Part shown: piece after piece, positions 27,896 through 36,472 of the stretch
How positions within the stretch are numbered: the stretch's first letter is position 1
Layout: every line of letters begins with the position of its first letter
From: Rhodoferax ferrireducens
GTDB lineage: Bacteria; Pseudomonadota; Gammaproteobacteria; Burkholderiales; Burkholderiaceae_C
Reading direction: 5' to 3'
DNA: 64,000 nt
Assembly: GCF_003347515.1 (NCBI RefSeq)
Contig: NZ_QEII01000243.1
Span: 16,610-80,609, forward strand
Translations under genes and position numbers: made by a program
The notes under the pieces: model-generated
The model's input: only the letters and a program-made list of their open reading frames with translations
The model's database searches: none
Told to the model about the DNA's origin: nothing

Positions 27896-27964
27896 GTTGG
27901 TTTTTTCCTGTTTCAGCTTGCGTCGCGGCAATCCTTGCGATCACTGCGACTGCCTGCAAATCCA

Positions 27965-28231
27965 TCAGTGCTTGGGAGCTTCCCAGATGATCTCAATGGT
28001 TTCGGTGGGCTTCAAGCCCGAGTCTGCGACCTTCATGGTGCGGGGCAAGAATTCCTCGCTGCCCTGACGGCGTACCCGCATGATGTGACCGGGACGCGCA
28101 CGCACGCGCCGTCCCACTGAATGATGGGCCGCCGCCGCCGCCACTTCGTCCATGGTGTTCTCGGTATCAACCGGCAGCAGTTGGAGCACGAAGTCGCCTT
28201 CAAAATTGGAACTCAAAGGAAATAAAGCCAT
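27965..28231 (-). CDS. tmoB: toluene monooxygenase gamma subunit, 88 aa
   Basis: Small ubiquitin-fold subunit of the hydroxylase. It begins MALFPLSSNFEGDFVLQLLP and shows VDTENTMDEVAAAAAHHSVG and RVRRQGSEEFLPRTMKVADS, as in TmoB/TbuU. It has a ribosome site (CAGGAGAAAAAA) before ATG 28,231. Confidence 0.93.
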   Translation of the reverse strand: MALFPLSSNFEGDFVLQLLPVDTENTMDEVAAAAAHHSVGRRVRARPGHIMRVRRQGSEEFLPRTMKVADSGLKPTETIEIIWEAPKH

Positions 28232-28318
28232 TTTTTTCTCCTGTAACAGGTTAGTTATCTTGCCGGTGACCGGAGTCACCGGCGGTATGTTTCAGTTGTT
28301 GTCAGCTTTCAGTTGCTG

Positions 28319-29824
28319 TCAGCTTGCTTTCTTGATTTCACGCATGGCTTTGTAAACCTCGGCCCATGCATAGTTGTGAGCATCATCACCAATTTCGCCC
28401 GGGGCCAGGCCCATGTAGTTCAAGCCGCCGCTCAAGTCCATCGGCTGGATCATGCCGGCAAGGAAACGGTCGATCAGGCTCAGATGACCTGCATAGCGCT
28501 CTGGTTCTTGCTCAAAGCACCAACGGTCTTGCTCCGAGCCAAAGTGGTACAGACGCCCTTTGTACTCAAGTGGAAAATCTTTGACGTTCCACTTTTTGCC
28601 CGGTGTGTAGTTGATTGGCAAGTTGCACATGTTGCAGACCATCGGCAAGGTTTCGGGGTAAGTCATGGCCATGTTGCCATCCACCACGTTGTCGATGATG
28701 ACGTCCCAGCACTGACCCCAAGTGTCATTCCAGCCCGGGTACTTTTCTTCCAACCAGTCGCGGTCGGCAGGCGTGACACCTGCTGCTGGGTTCCACCATA
28801 CGGTTGGCCGCCAGAACCAGACGCCGAGGTGCATGCCGTGGTGCTGCTCGCTCAGTTCTTCAAGGAAGTGATCCCAATACCAGGGCAAATCAAGCCCGAG
28901 ATCGGTCAGGGCACGCTCGAACTGTGCCACGATGAACTCTTCCATGAACTCCTTGAAAGAGTGCTTGCGGTGTTCCACCGGGGTGTAGTAGTCCATCATC
29001 GGGCCCGTCAGCACCGAAAACAGTTTCCAGGCGCGCCAGAAGGCAATGTCAACCTTCTTTTGAGCTTCGGCTTTTTTTCCATTCTTTACCAGGATCTCCA
29101 GGGCAGGCCCGCCAATCTGGGCGTGTCGCGACTCATCAGTCTGCACACTCGATATCAAGCTGGCAAAGGTGTGATCTCCGGATTCGGCCGCATCTGCTGC
29201 CAAACCGAGAAACTGCATGTTCGTGAAGCCGGTTTCAAAGCTGAAGGTGAGCATGATGGAGACGCTGATCGCGTCGCGCGTCATCATGATGTCATCGAAA
29301 AAGTGACGCGCTGCGATCGCACCCCATTCGTTGGTGTCATAGGCCTTGAACGCCCAGTCCATCTGGCGATCCTTCGATACATGCTCGTGCGGGAAGTAAA
29401 GCTGTATCTGACCATGACGCACTTCATCAAGACAGCCCATGGTGGCCATATTGCGCATGCCAGGTGCCTTGGAAAAACGCACCATCCGCGCCTCTGCACT
29501 GGCGGCAGCGTACTCTGCACGTGCGATGGCACCGTAGTGCGCCTTGATCACCGACTTCCAACCCGGGTCGGAGTTCTCAAAAATCTTTGAACGCTCCAAG
29601 GCGCCCTTGACCGAATAGGCGCCAGAGTCTTTTTCCCGTTGAATCTTCACATATTCAGGATAGGTCTGTTTGTAAGGTTCGTCATATTGCTCCCACGCTT
29701 CGGCAGGGAGGCCGTAGTCACCCGCCAACTCTTTTGGAAACAACTCCAGATCTGTGACGTATTTCGGTGACCAATTGGTCGTTCTGGCGATGTCATACCA
29801 GTCCATTCGATTCAGTAAAGCCAT
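28319..29824 (-). CDS. tmoA: toluene monooxygenase alpha subunit (diiron), 501 aa
   Basis: Catalytic subunit that hydroxylates the aromatic ring of toluene or benzene. Without any offset its residues line up with the toluene-4-monooxygenase numbering: diiron ligands Glu104, Glu134, His137, Glu197, Glu231 and His234, and the active-site Thr201. The distal-pocket residues known to steer regiospecificity are Ile100, Ala103 and Ala107; T4MO has Gly at 103, so the product pattern may differ. It is the first gene of its operon, ~125 bases after the sigma-54 promoter. Confidence 0.96.
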   Translation of the reverse strand: MALLNRMDWYDIARTTNWSPKYVTDLELFPKELAGDYGLPAEAWEQYDEPYKQTYPEYVKIQREKDSGAYSVKGALERSKIFENSDPGWKSVIKAHYGAIARAEYAAASAEARMVRFSKAPGMRNMATMGCLDEVRHGQIQLYFPHEHVSKDRQMDWAFKAYDTNEWGAIAARHFFDDIMMTRDAISVSIMLTFSFETGFTNMQFLGLAADAAESGDHTFASLISSVQTDESRHAQIGGPALEILVKNGKKAEAQKKVDIAFWRAWKLFSVLTGPMMDYYTPVEHRKHSFKEFMEEFIVAQFERALTDLGLDLPWYWDHFLEELSEQHHGMHLGVWFWRPTVWWNPAAGVTPADRDWLEEKYPGWNDTWGQCWDVIIDNVVDGNMAMTYPETLPMVCNMCNLPINYTPGKKWNVKDFPLEYKGRLYHFGSEQDRWCFEQEPERYAGHLSLIDRFLAGMIQPMDLSGGLNYMGLAPGEIGDDAHNYAWAEVYKAMREIKKAS

Positions 29825-29947
29825 CTCAAGTCTCCTCTATTTAAAATGTGGCGGAATTGCCGTGACACATGCAACAACGAAAATTTATCTGCCCAAGTCT
29901 TCCCATCTGACAGGGTCATGTGGTGGCGGGCATTACCGTCAGGACTT

Positions 29948-29963
29948 CGCAAGGACCTTGCCA
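29948..29963 (-). promoter_or_regulatory. sigma-54 promoter of the toluene monooxygenase operon
   Basis: Minus-strand TGGCAAGGTCCTTGCG, a -24/-12 element with canonical GG and GC spacing. It differs from the phenol-operon promoter at only two positions of 16. It is 124 bases upstream of tmoA, in the 422-base divergent region shared with the activator gene. Confidence 0.86.
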
Positions 29964-30136
29964 ATAAAATCAAAAACGCCTTAAATCTCGATATTTAAAG
30001 GGTTAACCACTACAAACGACTCTCCTTTTCTCAAGGAACCTGAGAAGACTTCGTGAAAAAAAAGGGTTTACCCTTAAATCAACAATCTAAGATATTCCTT
30101 TGAATTTGCGTATTTGATGAAGGGCGAACGGCTAAA

Positions 30137-30180
30137 ATTTACCAAATAATCAAATTCAACAACATGATCAATAAATTTCA
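30137..30180. promoter_or_regulatory. predicted activator binding sites upstream of tmoA
   Basis: AT-rich segment with TTTACCAAATAATCAAATT followed by CATGATCAATAAA, resembling the half-sites found upstream of dmpK (21,671-21,722) and the TTGATCA-type sites of XylR/DmpR. It is ~175 bases upstream of the -24/-12 element and ~70 bases before the activator gene, so it could also autoregulate that gene. Confidence 0.55.
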
Positions 30181-30246
30181 AACTTTTGGCGCTGGCACAT
30201 AAATTTCGAGATAATTGTTTTTCATTGACCGTGGAGTGACCTATTT

Positions 30247-31926
30247 ATGAGCCTGAAATACCCCCCAAACGACGATTTACGACGCCTGTTACGCTTTGAG
30301 CCAGAAAGCGGCGGGATCTGGCTGGGCGACCTGCGCATGGTGTTGATGCACACCATGGCGCTGACTGAATTGCGTCAGGATCTAATGACATCAGTTGGCC
30401 CCGAGCATGCACGGCGCATCCTGACGCGCATGGGTTACGCCTCAGGCGTGTACGACGCCGAATACGCAAGAAAGACGCGACCAGGCGAAGTCTCGCAAGA
30501 CACTTTTTTAGTCGGCCCGCAACTGTTCATGCTCGAAGGGGCGGCCAAAGTCACACCCATCAAGCTCAATTTCGATATCCAAGCAGGCCAGTTTTACGGC
30601 GAATTCAGCTGGGAGCAGTCTTGGGAGGCTGTTTCACACCAGCAGAAGTTCGGATTGGATGAAGAACCCGCCTGCTGGACGCTGCTGGGCTACGCCAGCG
30701 GCTACACCAGTGCCTTCATGGGCCGGCTGATCCTATACAAGGAAACCATCTGTGCCGCCTCTGGCGCGGACCATTGCCGGATCGTCGGGCGCCCGATTGA
30801 AGAGTGGCCGGATGGCGAAGCGCATCGCGTTTATTTCACCAACGACTCCCTGATGGAAAAGATAGTGGCCCTGCAATCGCAGGTGGAGGAGCTGAAGTCG
30901 AAGCTGGAGCCCGTCAACCTGGGTGGCCAGCTGATTGGTAACTCCCCGGCTTTTCGCAAAGCCTACACGCTGATTCAAAAGGTGGCACAGACGCAGGCCA
31001 CGGTGTTGTTGACGGGCGAAACCGGTGTCGGGAAAGAGCGGTTTGCGCGCGCCCTGCATGAACTGTCCAGCCGGGCCGACAAACCGTTTGTAGCGGTCAA
31101 TTGCGCCGCCCTGCCCGCTGAACTGATCGAATCCGAACTGTTTGGCGTCGATAAAGGGGCCTACACCGGCGCCCACGCCGCGCGTCTCGGCCGCTTCGAG
31201 CGCGCTGACGGCGGCACCCTGCTGCTTGACGAGGTGGGGGAAATGCCGATGGCGGCCCAGACCAAGTTGCTGCGTGTCTTGCAGGAAGGCGAAATCGAGC
31301 GCGTGGGCAGCGAGACCACGCGCAAGGTCAATGTGCGCCTGGTGGCTGCCACCAATGTGGATCTGGCGCAAGCCGTTCAGGCCGGGCGTTTCCGGGCTGA
31401 CCTGATGTACCGCCTCAATGTCTACCCCATCTGCATCCCCCCGTTGCGCGAGCGCAAAGCCGATATTGAGCCACTTGCCCAGGCCATGCTCGCGCGCTTT
31501 TGCGCGCTGCACGGCAAACGTGTGCTGGGTTTTGAAGAGCGCGCACTGCAGGCGCTACGGCAATACGACTGGCCCGGCAACGTGCGCGAACTGGAAAACC
31601 TGGTGGAAAGGGGTGTGATTCTTGCATTGCAGGCCGGCAGGGTCGAGTTAGAGCATCTGTTTCCAAACCAGCCAGATGGGGCGCAGACCAGCCTGGACGC
31701 GAATGGCCGCCTAGCCAGATTGCCAAGTGTGCAAGACGACGAGTTGAGCACGCGCATCTTGGACAGCGGCAGCTCGCTTGATGAGATTGAGGGACGTGTG
31801 CTGGACCATGCTGTGGCCCGTGCGCGAGGCAACCTGTCTGAGGCGGCGCGCCTGCTCGGTCTGACCCGGCCCCAACTGGCCTATCGGCTCAAGCAGCGCC
31901 AAGGTAGCGCTCCGACTACAACCTAA
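30247..31926 (+). CDS. XylR/DmpR-type sigma-54 activator, 559 aa
   Basis: Senses aromatic compounds and activates sigma-54 promoters. The N-terminal ~210 residues are the XylR_N/V4R sensory domain (GYASGVYDAEYARK, and a C-x-H pattern region CAASGADHCRIVGRP); a short linker helix follows (SLMEKIVALQSQVEELKSKL). The AAA+ domain has Walker A GETGVGKE (257-264), the sigma-54 contact loop GAYTGA (304-309) and Walker B LLLDEV (325-330). The C-terminal HTH is LSEAARLLGLTRPQLAYRL. It is the only gene of its class here and probably drives both operons, like DmpR, TbuT or AphR. The first ATG after GACCTATTT was used. Confidence 0.95.
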   Translation: MSLKYPPNDDLRRLLRFEPESGGIWLGDLRMVLMHTMALTELRQDLMTSVGPEHARRILTRMGYASGVYDAEYARKTRPGEVSQDTFLVGPQLFMLEGAAKVTPIKLNFDIQAGQFYGEFSWEQSWEAVSHQQKFGLDEEPACWTLLGYASGYTSAFMGRLILYKETICAASGADHCRIVGRPIEEWPDGEAHRVYFTNDSLMEKIVALQSQVEELKSKLEPVNLGGQLIGNSPAFRKAYTLIQKVAQTQATVLLTGETGVGKERFARALHELSSRADKPFVAVNCAALPAELIESELFGVDKGAYTGAHAARLGRFERADGGTLLLDEVGEMPMAAQTKLLRVLQEGEIERVGSETTRKVNVRLVAATNVDLAQAVQAGRFRADLMYRLNVYPICIPPLRERKADIEPLAQAMLARFCALHGKRVLGFEERALQALRQYDWPGNVRELENLVERGVILALQAGRVELEHLFPNQPDGAQTSLDANGRLARLPSVQDDELSTRILDSGSSLDEIEGRVLDHAVARARGNLSEAARLLGLTRPQLAYRLKQRQGSAPTTT

Positions 31927-31948
31927 GAGGCGACCCGGGAGCATTGTG

Positions 31949-32668
31949 ATGTCAAGCATTCAAAAAAACCGTGTTGCAGACTCAGCCAACGAAGCTCCAG
32001 CGCCGCGCACGCTGGTGGAGCGCGCCTACCTGGCCCTGCGCCACGACGTGGTGTGCGGCAAGCTGGTACCCGGCGAGCGCCTGCGCGTGGAGCACCTGAA
32101 AGATCAGTACGAGGTGGGCGCGGGTACCCTGCGCGAGGCTTTGTCGCTGCTGATGTCCGATGCGCTCGTCACCTCGGAAGGCCAGCGCGGTTTTCGGGTG
32201 GCAACGATCTCGCTGGCAGACCTGGAAGACGTGACCAACACCCGCGTGATGCTGGAAACGGAGGCCTTGCGCCAGTCCATTCGCCATGGTGATGCCCAAT
32301 GGGAGGCCGCGCTGGTGCAAAGCTACGAGTGCTTGAGCCAGACCGAAAGAGACCTAGCAGAGTCTGGCTCTGAGCTTTGGGAGCGCCGCAACAAGGCCTT
32401 TCATGAGGCACTGATTGCAAGCTTTGATTCAAACTGGAGCAAGTACCTACTGTCCATCCTGTACCGCCATGCCGAGCGTTACCGCAACATAAACTGGCGA
32501 CTAACCGCAGCGCACGCCAGCGGACGCGATGTGCACAAGGAACACGAAGACATCTTTCGTGCCGCCGTGGGCCGCCAGGAGGCACGCGCTTCTTTGGCGC
32601 TGGAGGCACACATCCGCTTGACGCATGACATCGTGCGGCTGCAAGCGAACCAGTCGAAGCTGAAGTAG
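31949..32668 (+). CDS. GntR/FCD-family regulator, 239 aa
   Basis: Winged-helix GntR DNA-binding domain (VERAYLALRHDVVCGKLVPG, then GTLREALSLLMSDALV) followed by an FCD ligand domain with metal-binding type His and Asp residues (EHEDIFRAAVGRQEARA). A GntR repressor beside an NtrC-type activator recalls AphS/AphR of Comamonas phenol operons, so a repressor of the phenol genes is the best guess. It begins 22 bases after the activator and is likely co-transcribed. GTG at 31,946 directly precedes the ATG chosen. Confidence 0.85.
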   Translation: MSSIQKNRVADSANEAPAPRTLVERAYLALRHDVVCGKLVPGERLRVEHLKDQYEVGAGTLREALSLLMSDALVTSEGQRGFRVATISLADLEDVTNTRVMLETEALRQSIRHGDAQWEAALVQSYECLSQTERDLAESGSELWERRNKAFHEALIASFDSNWSKYLLSILYRHAERYRNINWRLTAAHASGRDVHKEHEDIFRAAVGRQEARASLALEAHIRLTHDIVRLQANQSKLK

Positions 32669-32735
32669 CCGCAGGCCCAGGGAATACCTTGAAATTTTTT
32701 GAAGTGGCACTTATGCCTACGCCAATTTGACCAGG

Positions 32736-32987
32736 TCAGATCTTTATCGGCGCCGACAACGTTCTGCCGCCACTATATTCAACATCAAGCTTAAAAACCA
32801 ATCCAACAAAAGATGCGTCTCCAGAATCCAACTCAAACCATGTTGACGCTAAAAAAATGGCCACTCGAATGTCAATCCCAGTTGACGGGCCTTTTGGGAA
32901 TGTCAGCTCTTCCATTCGATGGGCAAAAATGAATGGCCGCTTCACACGGACCTTGATGACCGTTATGGGCACGTTGAAGTCAGCCAA
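32736..32987 (-). CDS. small hypothetical protein, 83 aa
   Basis: An 83-codon frame beginning MADFNVPITVIKVRVKRPFI with no recognised family. It is convergent with the GntR gene and separates the catabolic block from the transfer genes. Alternating hydrophobic residues suggest beta structure. It may be a remnant; support is weak. Confidence 0.3.
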   Translation of the reverse strand: MADFNVPITVIKVRVKRPFIFAHRMEELTFPKGPSTGIDIRVAIFLASTWFELDSGDASFVGLVFKLDVEYSGGRTLSAPIKI

Positions 32988-33132
32988 GATGGGCGACTAG
33001 ATGGCTTTCAAATTCATGAAATTGATTTGCCAGTAAGCTGACACTGGCATCCGTCTGTTTGACGCGGTGTGTTGTGAGCGGATCGGCATCTGCCGAACGA
33101 CGCGGTGTTAGAGTCGCCGTGCAGTGCCATGA

Positions 33133-34605
33133 TCATCGGTAGGTCGGCAAGATGATTGAGCGGTTGACCATGACGTTGAAAGCCATGCCGGGGCGGATTT
33201 GCAGCGTGGGTGAAATGTTCAAGCTTTTCTGCAAAATCTTCGAGCTGACGTCACTCAAAGAATTCATGGCAGCAGCAGAGGCTTGAGTCGAGCCGGATGG
33301 CGTGTTGAATGCCCCCTGGTTTTGCGGTTGCGACTGCTGGGCGGCAACCCCCAAGAACGACACCAACAGCGCTGACGACCAGGTTTTCCAGAAGTGGTTA
33401 TTCACCTGATCTTCCATGCCGGATTGACCTTGACCGTCGGCTGCCGACATGGCGCGCAAGGAAATCCGCGAACCATTGGGCAAGATCAGTTCATCCCACG
33501 CCGCCAGCACCCGTGATTGACCATAGGCGACATCAGCAGAGTACCTGCCGACCAGGCGCGAACCCTGTGGGATCACCACAGTGTCGGGGTCATTGGTGGC
33601 ATAAACAGTTTGGCGGGTTTGGGCCACGATGGTTCCAGGCAGATCGGAATTGATGCCAGACAGCATGACCGCGGGGATGACGGAGCCAGCCGTCAATTCA
33701 AATTCCCCCAATTTGGGTTTGAGCAATTCTGGCAAGTAGCCGTTGTCAAATGCTTCTTTCATGAAAGCCTTGTTGCGCGCTTGGGCCGCCACTGCAGGGT
33801 CAAGACCGGCGGAGCCGCCAGCAGCCAAAGTGGGAGGTAAATTTCCTGAATTACTGCCGGTACCTGCCACCCCGGCTGGCGAATTCGCCATGCGCATGGC
33901 CTCAGCCGTAGCCGACGCACGGGCAGTCGCAGCACGCCCATTGGCGGCTGACAGCTTTTGGTTCACACCGCCAACCACGGCCTCACCATCAGCATTCACG
34001 CCCATGATTCCTCCCGCAGCCGATTTGGCAGCCAGCGCGGCACCACCCTTGCTGATGTCCGCTGTTTCGGCTGAGTCAGATGCCATGAGGTGCCCCTGAA
34101 TGCGCTCATACTTGCGCTTTTGCAGCCACAACCGGTGTGCCTCAGCGGGTGAGGGCGGTGAGGCACCACCACTGGCAGTTTGAGTTCCCCCAGAACTGCC
34201 TTTTGGATTTGACGAGCGGCTTGTCAATGGCCCTGTTTGCTGCCCATCAGCCATTTGAAGAGTGGCTTGATTGCCAACCGCTGCAGCCGCAACAGTTGCT
34301 CTGCGCTGGATGTCTTCAGCGTTTTCCTTGTACGGGGCCGTTTGGCCTGGTGCATCACTGGCGGTCAATTGCTTTTTAGACTCAGCATTGCCGCCACTTT
34401 TGCCACTGATCATCACGCCGATCAAAATCGCCGATGCCACCGTTGACGCGCCGCCCAAGAGTAAAAACTGCCCTTTCTTGGACAGTCGCTTGGTGCCAGG
34501 TGGTGGCGTATGGATTTCCAGCGGCTGACCCGGGCCATCAATGGCCGCCACCTCAACGTCCGCTGGATCGTCAGCTTGGGACTTTTTGCCGAATCTGAAC
34601 ATCAT
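33133..34605 (-). CDS. trbI: TrbI/VirB10-family conjugal transfer protein, 490 aa
   Basis: Energy-sensing core-complex protein that spans inner and outer membranes. It has a cytoplasmic N-terminus, one membrane segment (FLLLGGASTVASAILIGVMI), a long Pro/Ala/Gly-rich periplasmic linker and a C-terminal VirB10 beta-barrel domain (LTAGSVIPAVMLSGINSDLP, VVIPQGSRLVGRYSADVAYG, LILPNGSRISLRAM). ATG 34,605 overlaps the stop of trbG by 4 bases. It is the last gene of the transfer operon. Confidence 0.92.
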   Translation of the reverse strand: MMFRFGKKSQADDPADVEVAAIDGPGQPLEIHTPPPGTKRLSKKGQFLLLGGASTVASAILIGVMISGKSGGNAESKKQLTASDAPGQTAPYKENAEDIQRRATVAAAAVGNQATLQMADGQQTGPLTSRSSNPKGSSGGTQTASGGASPPSPAEAHRLWLQKRKYERIQGHLMASDSAETADISKGGAALAAKSAAGGIMGVNADGEAVVGGVNQKLSAANGRAATARASATAEAMRMANSPAGVAGTGSNSGNLPPTLAAGGSAGLDPAVAAQARNKAFMKEAFDNGYLPELLKPKLGEFELTAGSVIPAVMLSGINSDLPGTIVAQTRQTVYATNDPDTVVIPQGSRLVGRYSADVAYGQSRVLAAWDELILPNGSRISLRAMSAADGQGQSGMEDQVNNHFWKTWSSALLVSFLGVAAQQSQPQNQGAFNTPSGSTQASAAAMNSLSDVSSKILQKSLNISPTLQIRPGMAFNVMVNRSIILPTYR

Positions 34606-35720
34606 TTGGCGCCCCAGCTGAACAGACTGTTTGGCGATGATTTTTGGCACTGGACGGTTTGGGCGCTGGCACCCACACCCAGAACAAGACTGAGTTTGGC
34701 GGGTTTGCCATCGAGGATGTAATAGCCATTCACCAGCCGGGAATTCAGCAGCTCGGTTTCATTGTTCGAGACATTGAACACCGCTGGTGCATCACTGGCT
34801 GATGCACCCGGCGGCAATTGAATGAACGTGTGCGTGTCATTGGCAAAGACACGCGCAGGCTTGAACGCCGCCTCACCGGTGCAGGTGTAGCCAAAATCAA
34901 GCGTTGTTGGATCAAGTTTGCCAACCGACTTGTCCGCCACGACCCTTTGGGCTTTGGCCTGTTCGGCGGCAATCTTGGTGGCAACCATCGTTGCCTCAAA
35001 TTCTGCCTTTTGCCGTGCCGATGTTTGCGCCTCGGCGCTCAAGTCGCGCGTCATTGCAGCCGGGTCATACCAACTCACCATAGGCACATACTCGGTTTTG
35101 TTTGAGACCAGGTGCATGTAATAGATGCGGCCCTTGTCTGTGGTCACCACCAGATTGGTTGACAGGCCTGCCTGTGTCGGTTTGATCATCATCACCGGTT
35201 TTGTCCCGGCTGTTGCGGTCTGCAATAGCCATCGCACCGTATCGCCAATCGACACGCTGGTCGCTGCTTCTCCCTCTTGCAGTGCAACAGAGCAGACGTG
35301 TAAGGGTGCGCAAGTAATCGTGGGACGTGAATACCCATAGGGATATTCGACAACGCCACCGGCGCCGACCAGCGCATCAGCCGTGCCTGTTTGTTCCCAG
35401 CGTTGCGCGGCGGCAAGCCTTGCGGCATCGGCGGCAGGAAGTTTTCTGACCTGGACCTTGGCTGTTGGCAGCATGGGTGTCGGAGCCAAGACTTCAGGGG
35501 ATGCCGTGATTTGTTGCTTTGCAGGGGTGGGATGCAAAGCCAGGGCTTCAACTGCTGGAACTGATCGCGGGGGTAATGGTTGAGTGGATATCAGGCCATG
35601 ATCGTTCGCTTCGATGGTTTCGACGGCGGCAGGCTTGGTTGACGAAGCTGCACCATTTGACTGTGCAAATGCACTGGCAGCCAAGGAAAGTGCGGCGAGA
35701 GTGAGGATGGATTTTTTCAT
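34602..35720 (-). CDS. trbG: TrbG/VirB9-family conjugal transfer protein, 372 aa
   Basis: Periplasmic/outer-membrane core component. The signal peptide is MKKSILTLAALSLAASAFAQ. The N-terminal domain contains YPYGYSRPTITCAPLHVCSV, with a Cys pair, and TNLVVTTDKGRIYYMHLVS; the C-terminal VirB9 domain that contacts VirB7/VirB10 includes FGYTCTGEAAFKPARVFAND. ATG 35,720 was chosen for the signal peptide. The start lies 11 bases after trbF. Confidence 0.92.
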   Translation of the reverse strand: MKKSILTLAALSLAASAFAQSNGAASSTKPAAVETIEANDHGLISTQPLPPRSVPAVEALALHPTPAKQQITASPEVLAPTPMLPTAKVQVRKLPAADAARLAAAQRWEQTGTADALVGAGGVVEYPYGYSRPTITCAPLHVCSVALQEGEAATSVSIGDTVRWLLQTATAGTKPVMMIKPTQAGLSTNLVVTTDKGRIYYMHLVSNKTEYVPMVSWYDPAAMTRDLSAEAQTSARQKAEFEATMVATKIAAEQAKAQRVVADKSVGKLDPTTLDFGYTCTGEAAFKPARVFANDTHTFIQLPPGASASDAPAVFNVSNNETELLNSRLVNGYYILDGKPAKLSLVLGVGASAQTVQCQKSSPNSLFSWGAK

Positions 35721-35731
35721 GATGACTGCCT

Positions 35732-36385
35732 TTACAGAACTTCTTTTGTCCAGGAAATGGACTTGACGTAAATGCCAAACGGGTTCCAAAGCGCGACTTT
35801 CTGGTTTTCCGCCAGCTTGGCGTCAACCCCGACCATGACGACCGCTTTCCAGTGTTCCGCCACAGCCGTCGCCCCAGGCTTGGCCTTTGTTTCCACCCAA
35901 GACACTTGGTAGGTTTCGCCCCCTTGTGGAATGACGGATGAAACCTCCACGCGGGTGACAGAGCCATCGACTGAGAAAGGTGAGTTGTCTTTGAAAAAAT
36001 CATTTAGAAACCCAGCCACGTCGCGCCCAGCCATGGCATACACCCGGTTAAGCGTGACCTGTTGGGCAACAGCATCGGGCAACATGGAGCGGACGTCTTT
36101 GATGAAGGCGGCCAGTTGGGCCACCATCAACCGCTTGTCAAAATCAGCCTTGGCAACCGGCGCAGGACGAGCCACAGCAACAGGCGAGCCAAGTTGATCG
36201 GTGACAACCACAAACGGCTGGATCTTTGATTGGGACCCGATGAAAGCAATGCCCACCACAGCCACAACCGCGACAGCCAAGGAGCCAGCGGCAATGAGTT
36301 GCCAATTGCGCGCGCGTGAGATCAACCCTCCGTATCGCTCATCCCACTCCCGGCGGGCGTTGAGGTATGGATTTTGTTTTGACAT
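35732..36385 (-). CDS. trbF: TrbF/VirB8-family conjugal transfer protein, 217 aa
   Basis: Inner-membrane assembly factor: short cytoplasmic N-terminus (MSKQNPYLNARREWDERYGG), one transmembrane segment (LIAAGSLAVAVVAVVGIAFI), then a periplasmic NTF2-like VirB8 domain (FVVVTDQLGSPVAV, YQVSWVE). A 26-base sequence shared with the leader of trbJ lies just upstream (36,396-36,421). The Fic gene precedes it by 87 bases. Confidence 0.9.
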   Translation of the reverse strand: MSKQNPYLNARREWDERYGGLISRARNWQLIAAGSLAVAVVAVVGIAFIGSQSKIQPFVVVTDQLGSPVAVARPAPVAKADFDKRLMVAQLAAFIKDVRSMLPDAVAQQVTLNRVYAMAGRDVAGFLNDFFKDNSPFSVDGSVTRVEVSSVIPQGGETYQVSWVETKAKPGATAVAEHWKAVVMVGVDAKLAENQKVALWNPFGIYVKSISWTKEVL

Positions 36386-36395
36386 GCATGCGTCC

Positions 36396-36421
36396 TTTTT
36401 GAGTGCTGTTGCCAAATACCG
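36396..36421. repeat. leader repeat upstream of trbF (copy 1)
   Basis: On the minus strand CGGTATTTGGCAACAGCACT followed by CAAAAA, ending 10 bases before the trbF start. It matches 23 of 26 bases with 42,050-42,075 upstream of trbJ. The shared position relative to two transfer genes suggests a common regulatory site. Confidence 0.55.
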
Positions 36422-36472
36422 TTTTGGCGCAAGCAGCACAAAAAAAGGAAGCAAACCCCCCAGCCGTTCGCT

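Noticed and set aside
28313..29590. 425-codon plus-strand frame
   Set aside because: Antisense to tmoA, which has all diiron ligands; the plus-strand product has no family signal.
30733..31512. 259-codon minus-strand frame
   Set aside because: Antisense to the XylR/DmpR-type activator.
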